In this document: one piece after another, positions 34,926 to 44,522 of the stretch
Numbering within the stretch: position 1 is the stretch's first letter
Layout of the letters: every line of letters starts with the position of its first letter
NCBI GenBank assembly: GCA_963782465.1
Contig: CAWAJR010000002.1
Location: forward strand, 558,001 to 622,000
DNA: 64,000 nt
Origin: JAODBJ01 sp963782465
Lineage (GTDB): Bacteria > Actinomycetota > Acidimicrobiia > IMCC26256 > PALSA-610
Reading direction: 5' to 3'
Translations under genes and position numbers: made by a program
Notes under the pieces: generated by a model
The model's database searches: none
What the model was told of the DNA's origin: nothing
Seen by the model: only the letters and a program-made list of their open reading frames with translations

Positions 34926-36596
34926 TCACGGGCACTGCTTCGCCGTGATCGAGATCCCGGCCGTGTAGGACTGGCCCGCGCTGTTCCACACAGTGAGGGT
35001 GATCCTGTAGGACCCGACCTGCGAGAAGGTCAGCGAGATCTGCGAGTACGGCGGCATGTTCCAAGTCTTGCTTCCGTCGTTGTTGCGCCACTGCCCGTGC
35101 GCGACATTCCGAGCACCGACGGCCTGGTACTGCCAGTTGTCGAGATTGGCGCAAACCACGGTGGCACCCTGAATACCGACGTACGGCGCTGCGACCGTCG
35201 TAGGTGGTGCGGTGGCCTGTGTGGTCGGCGGCGCGGTGGGCGGTGAGGTTGCGGGCGAGGTCGCCGGTGGCGCGGTCGCGACCGGCTGGGTCGCGGGCGT
35301 GTGCGTGGTCCCGCCGCCCGCCGGAGGCGCAGTCGCGGGCGTCGTCTTGGTCGGCGCCTTCGTCGTCGTGGTCGTCTTCTTCGTGCTCTTCTTCGACTTC
35401 TTGGCCTTGGCCGCCTTCTTCACCGTCGTCGACGTGGTGCGGTGCGCGTGGGTGGTCGGGGTCGATGTGGCGTCGACGAGTTTCGGGCCTCCACCCCCAC
35501 TCCCGCGCGCGGCGAACGCGACCCCGCCCACGAGCACGACCGCGGCGACCACCGCGCCGACGACCGCGCGGCGAGAGCGCCCGGCCAACCACTGCCGCGC
35601 CCCGCGGCCGCCGGCCGCGGTGACCGCGACCGGCTCGGTCGGGGCGGGCGTGGGCAGCGGCGTGTCGCCCGGCGGGTTCGACCGGCGGCTCCCCAGGCGG
35701 GTCTCGCCGAGGTCCGGGATCGTCGTCGCGTACGGGTCGCCGGCCGCGTCGGCCGCCGCCGGCAGCAGGGGCGCGAGCCCGGCCACGGAACTGCGAGCCT
35801 GTTCCAGCCGCGTGCGCGCGTCGTGCGCGCTCGGCGGCCGGTCGGCCGGCTGCTTTTCCAGCATGGAGGCCAGCACCACCCGCACCGCGTTCGGGAGCCC
35901 CGGGATGGGCGGCGGTTCTTCCTCGAGATGCGCCCGCAGCACGGCCATGGGGTGCGAGGCGTCGAACGGTGGCCGCCCGCTCAGCATCTCGTAGAGCACG
36001 ATGCCGGCGCTGTAGATGTCGGCCGACGCGGTCGGCGCGCCCCGTTCCGACAGTTCGGGCGCCATGTAGATCGGTGTGCCGATCAGGCCCGTCACCTTGG
36101 TGAGCGAGGGGCCGTGCGCGAGCCGGGCGACACCGAAGTCGGTGATCAACGCCTTCGGCTCGCCGGGAGAGGTCTGGTCGATGAGGATGTTCTCGGGCTT
36201 CAGGTCGCGGTGCACGACGCCGGCCTGATGGACCGCCTCGAGCCCTTCGAGGACCTGGGTCGCGAGGTTGATCGCCAGTTCGGGCGTCATCCGCTCGGCG
36301 CGAAGCAGGTGGCGCAGGTCGGTGCCGACGACGAGGTCCATCACGATCGCGAGCGTGTTGCCCTCGACGACGAGGTCTCGCACCTTCACGAGGTGCGGGC
36401 TGTCGAGCCCGAGGAGCAGCGCCCGCTCCTGCACGAAACGAGCGACGAGCTCCGGGTCTTCGGCGAGCTCCGGCTTGAGGAGCTTGACCGCCACCCGCGT
36501 GTCGCTCGGGACATGGGTCGCGCTCCAGACCTCGCCGGTCGCACCGCGACCGACGAGGTCTTCGAGCACGTACGAAGAACCGAGTTGGCGAGCCAT
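34926..36596 (-). CDS. PknB-type transmembrane Ser/Thr protein kinase
   Basis: A 556-residue receptor kinase. The glycine loop is GRGATGEVW (17-25), the ATP Lys is Lys38, the catalytic loop is HRDLKPEN (Asp131), DFG is at 153-155 and APE at 179-181. One membrane helix lies at about 344-364. A Lys/Thr/Pro-rich linker leads to an extracellular domain with TLTVWNSAGQSY, PKD-like, rather than PASTA repeats. Neighbouring genes encode WXG100 proteins and an FHA-carrying secretion ATPase, so phospho-Thr signalling to that FHA domain is likely. Confidence 0.93.
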   Translation of the reverse strand: MARQLGSSYVLEDLVGRGATGEVWSATHVPSDTRVAVKLLKPELAEDPELVARFVQERALLLGLDSPHLVKVRDLVVEGNTLAIVMDLVVGTDLRHLLRAERMTPELAINLATQVLEGLEAVHQAGVVHRDLKPENILIDQTSPGEPKALITDFGVARLAHGPSLTKVTGLIGTPIYMAPELSERGAPTASADIYSAGIVLYEMLSGRPPFDASHPMAVLRAHLEEEPPPIPGLPNAVRVVLASMLEKQPADRPPSAHDARTRLEQARSSVAGLAPLLPAAADAAGDPYATTIPDLGETRLGSRRSNPPGDTPLPTPAPTEPVAVTAAGGRGARQWLAGRSRRAVVGAVVAAVVLVGGVAFAARGSGGGGPKLVDATSTPTTHAHRTTSTTVKKAAKAKKSKKSTKKTTTTTKAPTKTTPATAPPAGGGTTHTPATQPVATAPPATSPATSPPTAPPTTQATAPPTTVAAPYVGIQGATVVCANLDNWQYQAVGARNVAHGQWRNNDGSKTWNMPPYSQISLTFSQVGSYRITLTVWNSAGQSYTAGISITAKQCP

Positions 36597-36629
36597 GACG
36601 AGCCGTCCCCGCGAAGTGCCCGTAGGCGG

Positions 36630-36893
36630 TCAGGAACCGGCTTTGATCAACGCGTCGCGCCGGCGGGCAACCTCGGTGCCCGCTTCGCCGAGCGCGCCCT
36701 GCAGGTTGGTGAGCATGCGCTTGAAGTCGCCGCTCCACTGGCCCTTGAACCGTTCGGCGGCAGGGCCGACCCAGTAGGTGCTGTTGATCTGGCTGTCGAT
36801 GCTGCTCACCAGCTCGGCCACATTCGCGGCCTGCCGGTCGAACGTGCTCTTGAGTGCGGTCAGTTGGTCGACTTCTCCACCGATTGCGGGCAT
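36630..36893 (-). CDS. WXG100 family protein (ESAT-6-like)
   Basis: An 87-residue protein of family length. Two helices are joined by TYWVGPAAERF with the canonical W-V-G (Trp41-Gly43). The C-terminal helix ends with VARRRDALIKAG. Such proteins form dimers secreted by the EccC/EssC motor encoded 0.4 kb upstream. The gene lies 33 bases before the kinase gene in the same direction. Confidence 0.9.
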   Translation of the reverse strand: MPAIGGEVDQLTALKSTFDRQAANVAELVSSIDSQINSTYWVGPAAERFKGQWSGDFKRMLTNLQGALGEAGTEVARRRDALIKAGS

Positions 36894-37042
36894 CGCCCAC
36901 CTCTTTCGTTCCGGCCCCGTCCGGGCCACCACCGAATGCAACGCGCCACCGCCCCCCGCGTGACGCCCGAGCCCAGGAAATTGTGCTCGCGATCCAAGAA
37001 AAGGGCGAGTGCGTCGCGCACCGCGCTCGGTGGACGGCCGAT

Positions 37043-37264
37043 TCACTCGTTCGGGGGCGGCGCCGGCGGCTGCAACCTCGACCCGATGCGCGCCCATATC
37101 GCATCACGATCAAACGCCGGCGGAGCGAGCGTTTCGCGGATGGCGGCGAGCTCCGCGGCGAGCGCGTCGAGCTCTTCGGCCTCACTGTCCGTGAACGCGC
37201 GCAGCTCCTCGATGAGTGCTTCGGCGCTCGCTCGAGCGTCGTCGGAGGCGTGATCGTCGGTCAT
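37043..37264 (-). CDS. Small acidic protein of unknown function
   Basis: A 73-residue acidic helical protein (LIEELRAFTDSEAEELDALAAEL) ending in a Pro-rich tail. Its length and helical character fit a small regulator or adaptor, but no motif is recognised. It lies 64 bases downstream of the EccC-like gene and 149 bases upstream of the WXG100 gene, so it is likely in the same transcription unit. Confidence 0.6.
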   Translation of the reverse strand: MTDDHASDDARASAEALIEELRAFTDSEAEELDALAAELAAIRETLAPPAFDRDAIWARIGSRLQPPAPPPNE

Positions 37265-37328
37265 GCGGGCCCGTTGGTCGAAAACGCTACCCCTCGGGTG
37301 GGGGGATGAGATCCGCGCGTACGTTCGA

Positions 37329-40300
37329 TCATCGCGCGACCTGTACGTAGGCAACGGCGCCCCGGCGCACGAGATAGCCGCGGCCGGGAGGGAACGAACG
37401 CGTCGACTTGCGCGGGAACCGGACGCCGAGCAGGTCGCCATCGATGTCGACGTCGGGCTGGAGGATGAGCCCGTGCTTCGGGCGGCGCAGTTCGGCCAGG
37501 ACGCCCCCGAAACTGCGGTGCAGTGTGTGCGTCTGGCAGCCCGCCAGCACCACGACGCCACCATCGCGAGCCCGCCGGACGAGCCGCTCGAGCACCATCG
37601 CCGCGGGGGTGTCGGCCAGCTCGTCGACATCGTCCACCACCACGAGGACCGGCACCGCACCGTTCGGCACGGGCTGGTCGAGTTCGGTGACAAGACGGCC
37701 CAGGAGCGCCTCGGCGTCGGCGGCGCGGGCCGTGGCGGACCACTCGATTCGGTCGAGCAGCGGTGTTCGCCGGGGCGCGATCAGGAACGCCTCGCCGCCC
37801 GGGTTCGCCTCGACGAAACCCGACGCCAGGGTCGTGAGCGCGCTCGACCGGCCCGAGCGGTCAGGCCCGGCCACGAGGAACACCGCCTGCTCGTCGAGAT
37901 CGACGTAGCGCGGCACGCCCATCCGCGCGTCGAGCGCGATCGCGATGCTCGTTACACCGGGCTCGGGCCGGCCGATCGCGTCGCGCGACACGTCGACCGG
38001 CGGCGGTTCCAGTCGCGCGACCGGTTCCCAGCGTTCGCGCAGCGAGCCCGCGAGCGTGGCGATGGCCTGCGCCTGGCCTTCACCCGACGGATCGTCACCG
38101 GCCACGGCCACGTGGAGCTCGACACCCGTGTCGGTGAAACCGCGGCCCGGTGGCAGCTGCATGTCGCCGACGTGACGGCTGAGCCCGAGCCACGCGTACT
38201 CGTCGTCGTCGGCGAGCCGGAGGATCACTGCTCGCGAGATCTGTGCGGTCAGCGCGGCGGGAAGGCCGCTACGGCGCGCCGCGGTGATGACGAAGTGGAT
38301 ACCGAGCGCGCGACCGTCGGCGACTTGCCGTTCGACTGCGTCGAGTAATTCGCCGCGGTCGACCGATTCGAACGCGGCCGCGAAACCGCCCCAGTCGTCG
38401 AACAGGACGACGATGTCGGGCGGGATGTCGGCGGCGGCACCGCGAGCCCGCAACTCCTGCAGCGACCCGGCCCCGACCCGGCCGAGCAACTCCCGCCGTT
38501 CGACGATTTCCGCGTCGAGCCGGGCAACGAGTTGTTCGACCATCTCGCCGTCGCGCAACGCGACGACACCTGCGCACTGGGGCAAGACTTCGATCGAGCG
38601 CAGACCGAGGCTGGCGCAATCGAGCCCGTAGCACACGAACGCTGCCGGTGAGCAACGCGACGCGAGCGAGGCGGCGATCGTGCGCAGCAGCGTCGTCTTG
38701 CCCGTACCGGCCGCGCCGTACACCAGCAGGTGACCGGCATCCGCGAGGTCGAGCAGGTAGGGCTGCTGGCGTTGCCGGTCGGGTTCGTCGAGCACGCCGG
38801 CGACCGCAACCAGCGACGGCGCCTCGGGTGCCGCCAGCGCATCGAGCGGGTAGCAGAGACGCAAGGGTTCGAGCCACGGCGACGGTTGCGGCGCGATCCC
38901 CGCGAGCGTTGCCGCGTCGATGACCGCGCGGGTCAAGCGGCGGAGGTCGGTGGGGCCGAGCGAATCGGTGTCGTCGGGCCTCGCGCCCCGCAGCGGTTCG
39001 GTGGAGGGGAACGGCCGGAGTTCCAGCCGAGCCTCGTCGCGAACCGTGCCGGTGCGGTTCCCGGCGAAAGCGGTCTGGATCTCCTGCACTTCCGCGTGGC
39101 CGGTTCGTACGAGGGCTCGGCCCGGGTTCGAGCGCGACAACCGGGCCGCGTCGGGCCGGCCGATCACGTCGGTGCTCTCGTGATCGTCGTTGACGCGGAG
39201 GGCGACGCGCAGGTTGGTGTTCGCGCGGATGTGGTCGTCGACCACCCCGCTCGGCCGTTGCGTCGCGAGCACGAGATGGATCCCGAGGCTGCGCCCGCGC
39301 TGGGCGATATCGACGACGCCGTCGACGAACTCCGGCACTTCACGCTTCAAGAACGCGAACTCGTCGAACACGATGAGCAGGTTCGGGGGCGCGGTCGCGG
39401 CGTCCTGCGATTCGAGCTCGACGAGGTCTTTCACCGACGCCGCTCGCAGGATCTCCTCGCGGCGGCGTAGCTCCGCGTTCAACGAGACGAGGGCACGTTG
39501 GGCCAGGTGCGCGTCGAGGTCGGTGAAGAAGCCGACCGTATGCGGCAACGTGGCGCATTCCTTGAATGCGGCACCGCCCTTGTAGTCGACGAGCACGAAC
39601 GCGAGCCGGTTCGGTGGCGCCGAGGCCGCGAGCGACCCGACCAGCGTCTGGAGGAATTCGCTCTTGCCCGCGCCGGTCGTGCCGGCGATCAACGCGTGCG
39701 GGCCGTCGGAACGCAGATCGATGGTGAACGGCGCCCGCGCCGGCGCCGACCGACGCCGTCAAGCCCCGCGCCTGCGACCAGCGGTCGACGATGCGCTCGG
39801 GCGACGGTGGTTCGAGATCGAGGAGGTCGAGGAGCGCGACCGTCTCCGGCACCGTGTGCGCCCCTTCGGACGCGCCCGCGTCGCGTACGCAGGCGAGCGA
39901 CCGTGCCGTGTCGAGCGCGAGGCCGAGGTCGGCAAGATCGGCCACGACGGGCGAAACGTCGGTCCCGGTTGCCGTGACGGTCAGCTTGGTCTCGCCCGGG
40001 ACCGGCCCGACGCTCACGATCTGGCCGCACTCCCCCGGCAGGTCGGCCGTGTTCGAAGCGACGACGACCGCGCTCACGCCGGCCGACGCGCCGCGAGCCA
40101 GGAGGCGCGACAACTCCGACGGGTCGATGTTCACTGCGCCGGCGACAACCACCAGCAGATGCGGGAGTGGCGCGGCGTCGCGGAGAAGGCCGTGCCCACG
40201 TTCACCGTCGCCGCGTTGTTCGACCACGGCAGTGAGCCGGCCGAGCAACTCGCGCGTCTCGCGATCGGTCGCCGCGACCGCACCGCGGTACTCGGTGCCG

Positions 40301-41658
40301 AGCAGCGTCGTCGCATGCGGAAGCCAGTGCGCCCAGCTCCACCGGTGTGCTCGAGCCGGTTCACCGAAGATCGCGACGACCAGGTCACGGGGGCTGTGCA
40401 GGGTGCAGGCCTGCACGACAAGACCGCGCGCGACCGCTTCCGTCGAATGCGGGTCGCCGACGACACCGACCACGCGGCCGGGACCGAGATCGACGGTGAC
40501 GGGCACCAACGGGTCGGTGGCGAACTCCTCGCGCAACGCGTCGGCCCGGCGCGACAGCGCGTCGTCACCGCTCGTTGGGGCGTCGATCGTGATCTCGCTC
40601 GGGGTGTCGGCGGTGCCGACGCGGAGCGAGAGGAAGTCGGCGTCGGCGGGGCGCCGTTCCCACAGATCGGCCGAGATGCGCTGCGCGCGTTCGACGAGGA
40701 CCGCGAGCGGGGGATGGCTGCTGCGCCGCGCTCGCACGTGGGTGACATGCGCGCGTTCGGCATCTTCACCGACCGCTTCGAGCTCACGTTCGTAGGCGGC
40801 AACTTCCTTGCGGTACGTCGCCCGGCCACCGCGGCGGCTGTCGACCACGCTGAACATCGCCATCATCGGTCCGAGGGCCATGAAGAGCAGGAACGTCGCG
40901 TTGCGGAGCAACGCGAACATCACCACCCCCATGAAGACCGGCACGACCGACGCCGCGAGCGGCAGCCGCGCCTTCTCGGCCCGCTTCGGCGCAGCGGGCA
41001 ACGCGAAGGTCGGCGGTTCGTAAGGGTGGGCGACGCGCGGCGGGCGATTGAAGAGCAGGCGGCCGTCGCGGTAGCGGTGCGTACCGGCGGGGGCCGGGCT
41101 CGAACGCTGTACGCACAGCAGCGTGTCGCCGACCTCGACGACCTGGTCGCTCGTCAAGGCTTCGGGTGCGTCGAGGCGACGGCCGTCGACGAACGTGCCG
41201 TTCGTCGAGCCCAGGTCTTCGACGGTCACCGCGTCGTCGGTCACCGTCAGCCGGGCGTGGCGGCGGGACGCCTCCTCGTCGCGTAGGCCGACATCGGCCC
41301 TCGCGTCGCGACCGATGACGTGATCGCCGACGACGAGCGGGTAACGCCGTCCGGTCGAGGCGCCGCCGACCACGAGCAGGTACCACGGAGTTTCAGCCGC
41401 CGCGGCGGAACGGCGGCGGGTGGAGCCGACCCGGACGCGATCGCCGTGCCGCAGTTCGAGTTGCGCGACGCGCTCGCACTCGTCGAACGCAACCCCCGAT
41501 CGCACGATCACACAGGCGGGCGGCGGTGAGGCGCCCAGGTCGGCGAAACGCGCGATCGCACTCGCCAGTTCCCGTACGGGCACTTGGGGGTCGACGTCGA
41601 CAAGCACCTCGACGGGTTCCTCGACCCCGACGATCTCGAGTACCAGCCCGACGCGCAC
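37329..41658 (-). CDS. FHA-FtsK/SpoIIIE type VII secretion ATPase (EccC/EssC-like), one frameshift
   Basis: About 1440 residues in two frames, joined near 39740, just before the first P-loop. An FHA domain (about 103-185, with VIGRDARADV and DLGSTNGTFVDGR) precedes two membrane helices (about 220-262). Three ATPase modules follow: GTTGAGKSEF with IVFDEFAF; GAAGTGKTTL with VVLFDDWGG; GPDRSGRSSA with VVVDDVDEL. The third P-loop has Arg in place of Lys. It should drive export of WXG100 proteins. FHA fusion resembles EssC of Bacillota more than mycobacterial EccC. The start GTG 41658 lies 4 bases after the sigma-factor stop. Confidence 0.88.
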
Positions 41659-41662
41659 GGTC

Positions 41663-42229
41663 TCAGTCTTCCCCGTCGGCAGATTGGCGCGCGACGACGC
41701 CGCGCAACGATCGAAGCGCGCGGTACGTGAGGGCACGCACCGCCTCCTCGCTGGAGCCGAGCACCTCGGCGGTCTCGGCCACCGACAGGTCTTCGAGGAA
41801 CCTCAACTCGAGGACGCCGCGCTGCGCCTCGGGGATGCGATCGAGCGACGCGAGCAACTCACCGGCTTCGAGGTGACGCAGGGCAGCGTCTTCGGCGGTG
41901 CCGGTCGCGACGGGAGGCGGGTCGGCCATGACCATCTCGGTCGACGACTTCTTCCGTGCCCGCCCGACGACGAGGTTGAACGCGATGCGCAAGAGCCACG
42001 CCCGGAACGGGACGCCGCGCCACTCGTAGCCGGAGATGCGCTCGAAGGCACGGCAGAACGTGTCGGCGGTGAGGTCTTCGACCTCGCTGGCCCAGACCCG
42101 CCGGTGCAGGAACCCGACGACGACGGCGACGTTCTGCTCGTACAGCTCGCGGAACGCGTCGAGGTCGCCGGCCGACGCGCGGGCGACGAGCGCCTGCTCA
42201 TCGTTCCCCGCGTCGACTCCGTCTCCCAC
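41663..42229 (-). CDS. ECF-type RNA polymerase sigma factor
   Basis: A 188-residue sigma-70 family protein. Region 2 runs from ELYEQNVAVVVGFLHRRVWASEVEDLTADTF to WRGVPFRAWLLRIAFN (key parts VEDLTADTFCRAF and FRAWLLRIAFN). Region 4 is LDRIPEAQRGVLELRFLEDLSVAETAEVLG with the helix-turn-helix LSVAETAEVLGSSEEAVR in part. No anti-sigma gene is adjacent. It is the first gene of the unit containing the FHA-EccC motor, so it may control this locus. Confidence 0.9.
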   Translation of the reverse strand: MGDGVDAGNDEQALVARASAGDLDAFRELYEQNVAVVVGFLHRRVWASEVEDLTADTFCRAFERISGYEWRGVPFRAWLLRIAFNLVVGRARKKSSTEMVMADPPPVATGTAEDAALRHLEAGELLASLDRIPEAQRGVLELRFLEDLSVAETAEVLGSSEEAVRALTYRALRSLRGVVARQSADGED

Positions 42230-42389
42230 CGTGCGCGGCCCTCGCCCCTTCCGACACCCCGCCTAGGTCTATCGCAATCCGAGGTCCCGAGATTCGTGCG
42301 TCACGCATCGCCGCCACTCGCGTTTCACCTGTCGAACACGGAGACGACGCCCCCGGCCGGTCGGGCGGGGCCGATGCCAGGAGGAAACC

Positions 42390-43055
42390 ATGGGTAAGCG
42401 CACGACGAAAGCACTCAGTATTCGACGCCGGGTGGTCCGGGGCGTGACAGCAGCGGCGCTGTTCAGCCTCGGTGCCGGCCTCGCCGTGCACCAGGCCCAG
42501 GCATCGGCCCCGCCGGCCAAGACCCCGGCCCACGCCGTGACGGTGCCGGCCAAGCCGGTGGCCAAGCCGACCGGGCCGCTTGCGGCGCTCGATGCGCTCA
42601 ACTCCAAGGGCGTGCTCCAAAACCTGAGCTTGCTCGGGCGCACTTCGTTCGGCCCGACGAACCAGTCGGAAGGCGGCTCCGGCACCCCCTACATGACGTC
42701 GGCGACTTCGAGCCTCCTCGACCAGATCAACCGCGCCGTCGGCACGACGGGCGACATGGTCGACCGGACGATGAACGGCCAGCCCCTCACCCCCGACGAG
42801 GAGCGAAGCGGCGCGGCGGCCCTCAAGTACGGCACCAGCTACCTCGACCTCACCGAAAACCTGATGAACAACTACACCCGCATGGACCACGAGAACCTGA
42901 ACGAGTGGGAGTACCTGACGTACGGCCCCACCCAGACGGACAGCAGCGGCAACACGTGGTACCGCGACAGCACGAGCGGGACGTGGTCGTCGCCGACCGA
43001 CCCCGGCAACTCGACACCACCGTTCTTCTACTCCGACGTGAACTCGATGCCGTAA
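42390..43055 (+). CDS. Secreted protein of unknown function
   Basis: A 221-residue protein with a twin-arginine-like N-region (RRRVVRG) and hydrophobic VTAAALFSLGAGLAV, cleaved probably after QAQA. A Pro/Ala/Lys-rich spacer leads to a polar mature part rich in Asn, Thr, Ser and Tyr (NEWEYLTYGPTQTDSSGNTWYRD). No known domain is recognised. A strong ribosome site (aggagg, 42379-42384) suggests high expression. It is divergent from the ECF sigma gene and may be one of its targets. Confidence 0.75.
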   Translation: MGKRTTKALSIRRRVVRGVTAAALFSLGAGLAVHQAQASAPPAKTPAHAVTVPAKPVAKPTGPLAALDALNSKGVLQNLSLLGRTSFGPTNQSEGGSGTPYMTSATSSLLDQINRAVGTTGDMVDRTMNGQPLTPDEERSGAAALKYGTSYLDLTENLMNNYTRMDHENLNEWEYLTYGPTQTDSSGNTWYRDSTSGTWSSPTDPGNSTPPFFYSDVNSMP

Positions 43056-43080
43056 CGACGATCCGCCCAAGGCCCCCCGC

Positions 43081-43108
43081 CCGTACCCCGCCATCCGGCG
43101 GGGTACGG
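43081..43108. terminator. Bidirectional hairpin terminator candidate
   Basis: A perfect 12-bp GC-rich stem (ccgtaccccgcc / ggcggggtacgg) around the loop atcc lies between the convergent stops at 43055 and 43113. There is no U-tract, as with the other hairpins here. Confidence 0.65.
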
Positions 43109-43112
43109 CGCG

Positions 43113-43790
43113 TCACGGCACCGCGTCGATGAACTCCAGCGCCGCGTCGATGCAACCGAAGTCGCGCGGCGCCCGGAAGTGATCGATGCCCGGGAGCACG
43201 ACGAGCTGCGCGTCGGGCAATGCGTCGACGAGCGGATCGGGTGGGCCGGCGAAGTCGCGGTCGCCGATGATCACGAGCGTCGGGCAGGTGACCTTTCCGA
43301 TCTCTTCGGCCGTGTACGGCTCTGACGGCCGGCGGAGGCACGCCGCGATCGCCAGCGGATCGTTACCGGCCGACTCGGCCACCTGCACGAAGAGTTTCGC
43401 GGTGAGGTCTTCGGGGTCGGCGCCCCGCTCGAACGCGTCGGCGAGCACGGTCGCCGGATCGGTGCGGAACAGGTTCTCGCCGACGCCGATCACGACGAGA
43501 CGGCCGAAACGTTCGGGCGATTGCGCCGCGAGGCGCAGCAGGAGCTGCGCACCGAGCGAGAAGCCGATCGCGTCGACGGGTTGGTCGGGAAGGGCCGCCG
43601 CGATCGACTGTTCGAGGTGCGCGTACGCGGCCGGGTCGTGCGGTGCGGCGGCGCTTCCGTGGCCGAGCAGGTCGACGCCGATCACCTCGCGCCCACTGTC
43701 GGTGAGCAGGTCGGCCCACCCGTCGTTCCGCCAACCGTGCACGAACGACGAACCCACCCCGTGCACCAACACCACCGGTTCCGTACGCAT
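43113..43790 (-). CDS. Alpha/beta hydrolase
   Basis: A 225-residue hydrolase. VVLVHGVGSSFVHGW is the oxyanion-hole strand, AIGFSLGAQLLLRLA has the nucleophile Ser (G-F-S-L-G), IIGDRDFAGPP carries the acidic residue and LPGIDHFRAPRDF the catalytic His. The complete triad suggests an active esterase or C-C hydrolase. The ATG is at 43790; a family A palindrome separates it from the upstream tetR gene. Confidence 0.88.
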   Translation of the reverse strand: MRTEPVVLVHGVGSSFVHGWRNDGWADLLTDSGREVIGVDLLGHGSAAAPHDPAAYAHLEQSIAAALPDQPVDAIGFSLGAQLLLRLAAQSPERFGRLVVIGVGENLFRTDPATVLADAFERGADPEDLTAKLFVQVAESAGNDPLAIAACLRRPSEPYTAEEIGKVTCPTLVIIGDRDFAGPPDPLVDALPDAQLVVLPGIDHFRAPRDFGCIDAALEFIDAVP

Positions 43791-43814
43791 GGCGGCGCAT
43801 CGTAACGACGGCCG

Positions 43815-43859
43815 ACGTGCGTCGATAGCTATCGCATAGCGATAGCTATCGACGCACGT
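43815..43859. repeat. 45-bp double palindrome (family A), copy 3
   Basis: Same 20-base arms as copies 1 and 2, with loop catag, the reverse complement of ctatg, so this copy is in the other orientation. It starts 3 bases beyond the tetR stop (43863) on the minus strand. Confidence 0.95.
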
Positions 43860-43862
43860 TGC

Positions 43863-44465
43863 TCAGGTTTGGAGCGCCTTGACGAGGAGTTCGAGGACGA
43901 GCCGGTACCTGCGCTCCGCGTCGGGATCGAACGGCGCCGCGTCGTTGAAACCGTCGGTGACCGTGACGAAGATGCCGGCAAGGTCTTCCGGCGGGAGACC
44001 GAGTGGTGCCGCACCGAGCGCGACCTGTTCATCGATGAACGCCGCGACCATCTCGACGGTCGCGCGGAAGCTCGCGGCCACCTTGTCGTGCAGTTCGGGG
44101 TGCCGCAGCGCGTAGAGCCGGAACTCGGCCGCGAGCAGCGAGTAATCGCGATTGCGCTCGAGTGAATCGCGCCAGAGCTTCACGGTGCCCTCGAAGTCGA
44201 CGTCGCCGTCGTGCCGCAGTGCGGCGAACTGGCGCACTTCCCGTTCGTTGAGACGATCGTGCACGGCGAGGAAGAGGTCCTCCTTGCCACCGAAGTTCTT
44301 GTAGATCGCGCCGCGCGTGAAACCGGCGGTCTCGGCGATCTCGTCGAGCGACGCGCCCTCGAAACCGCGGCGGGCGAACACTTCGGCCGCGGCATCGACG
44401 AGCGCATCGCGGGTCTGTTGCCGGCGACGCTCCGGGGTCCACTTCTCGGTCGGCATCCGCCCCAT
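43863..44465 (-). CDS. TetR family repressor of the adjacent ABC exporter
   Basis: A 200-residue TetR protein. The helix-turn-helix is SLDEIAETAGFTRGAIYKNFGGKEDL in outline, within residues 35-65. The ligand-binding domain is AcrR-like (ERRYRLVLELLVKAL at the end). The ATG at 44465 is preferred; an in-frame ATG lies at 44456. It is divergent from the ABC ATPase gene, and an 18-bp palindrome sits in the shared promoter region, so it probably represses the exporter and itself until a ligand binds. Confidence 0.9.
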   Translation of the reverse strand: MGRMPTEKWTPERRRQQTRDALVDAAAEVFARRGFEGASLDEIAETAGFTRGAIYKNFGGKEDLFLAVHDRLNEREVRQFAALRHDGDVDFEGTVKLWRDSLERNRDYSLLAAEFRLYALRHPELHDKVAASFRATVEMVAAFIDEQVALGAAPLGLPPEDLAGIFVTVTDGFNDAAPFDPDAERRYRLVLELLVKALQT

Positions 44466-44488
44466 TGTGCCGGATGCGAGATGCAGGC

Positions 44489-44516
44489 TTGACACCGAGA
44501 TACGGTGCCGTATCTT
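44489..44516 (+). promoter_or_regulatory. Promoter of the ABC exporter
   Basis: A consensus -35 TTGACA (44489-44494) is followed after 16 bases by TATCTT (44511-44516), a good -10. The expected start of transcription falls at about 44523, the A of the ATG, so the transcript may be leaderless. Confidence 0.6.
44498..44515. promoter_or_regulatory. TetR operator (18-bp palindrome)
   Basis: agatacgg-tg-ccgtatct is a palindrome with perfect 8-base arms, filling the -35/-10 spacer and touching the -10 box. Related half-sites (gatac, gtatc) repeat up to 44537, across the exporter start codon. Binding here would block RNA polymerase. Confidence 0.75.
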
Positions 44517-44522
44517 AGATAC

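Noticed and set aside
35150..35470. Thr/Pro/Ala/Lys-rich stretch in the kinase as a possible frameshift artefact
   Set aside because: Such linkers between membrane helix and extracellular domain are normal in actinobacterial kinases, and the frame returns to a folded domain after it.
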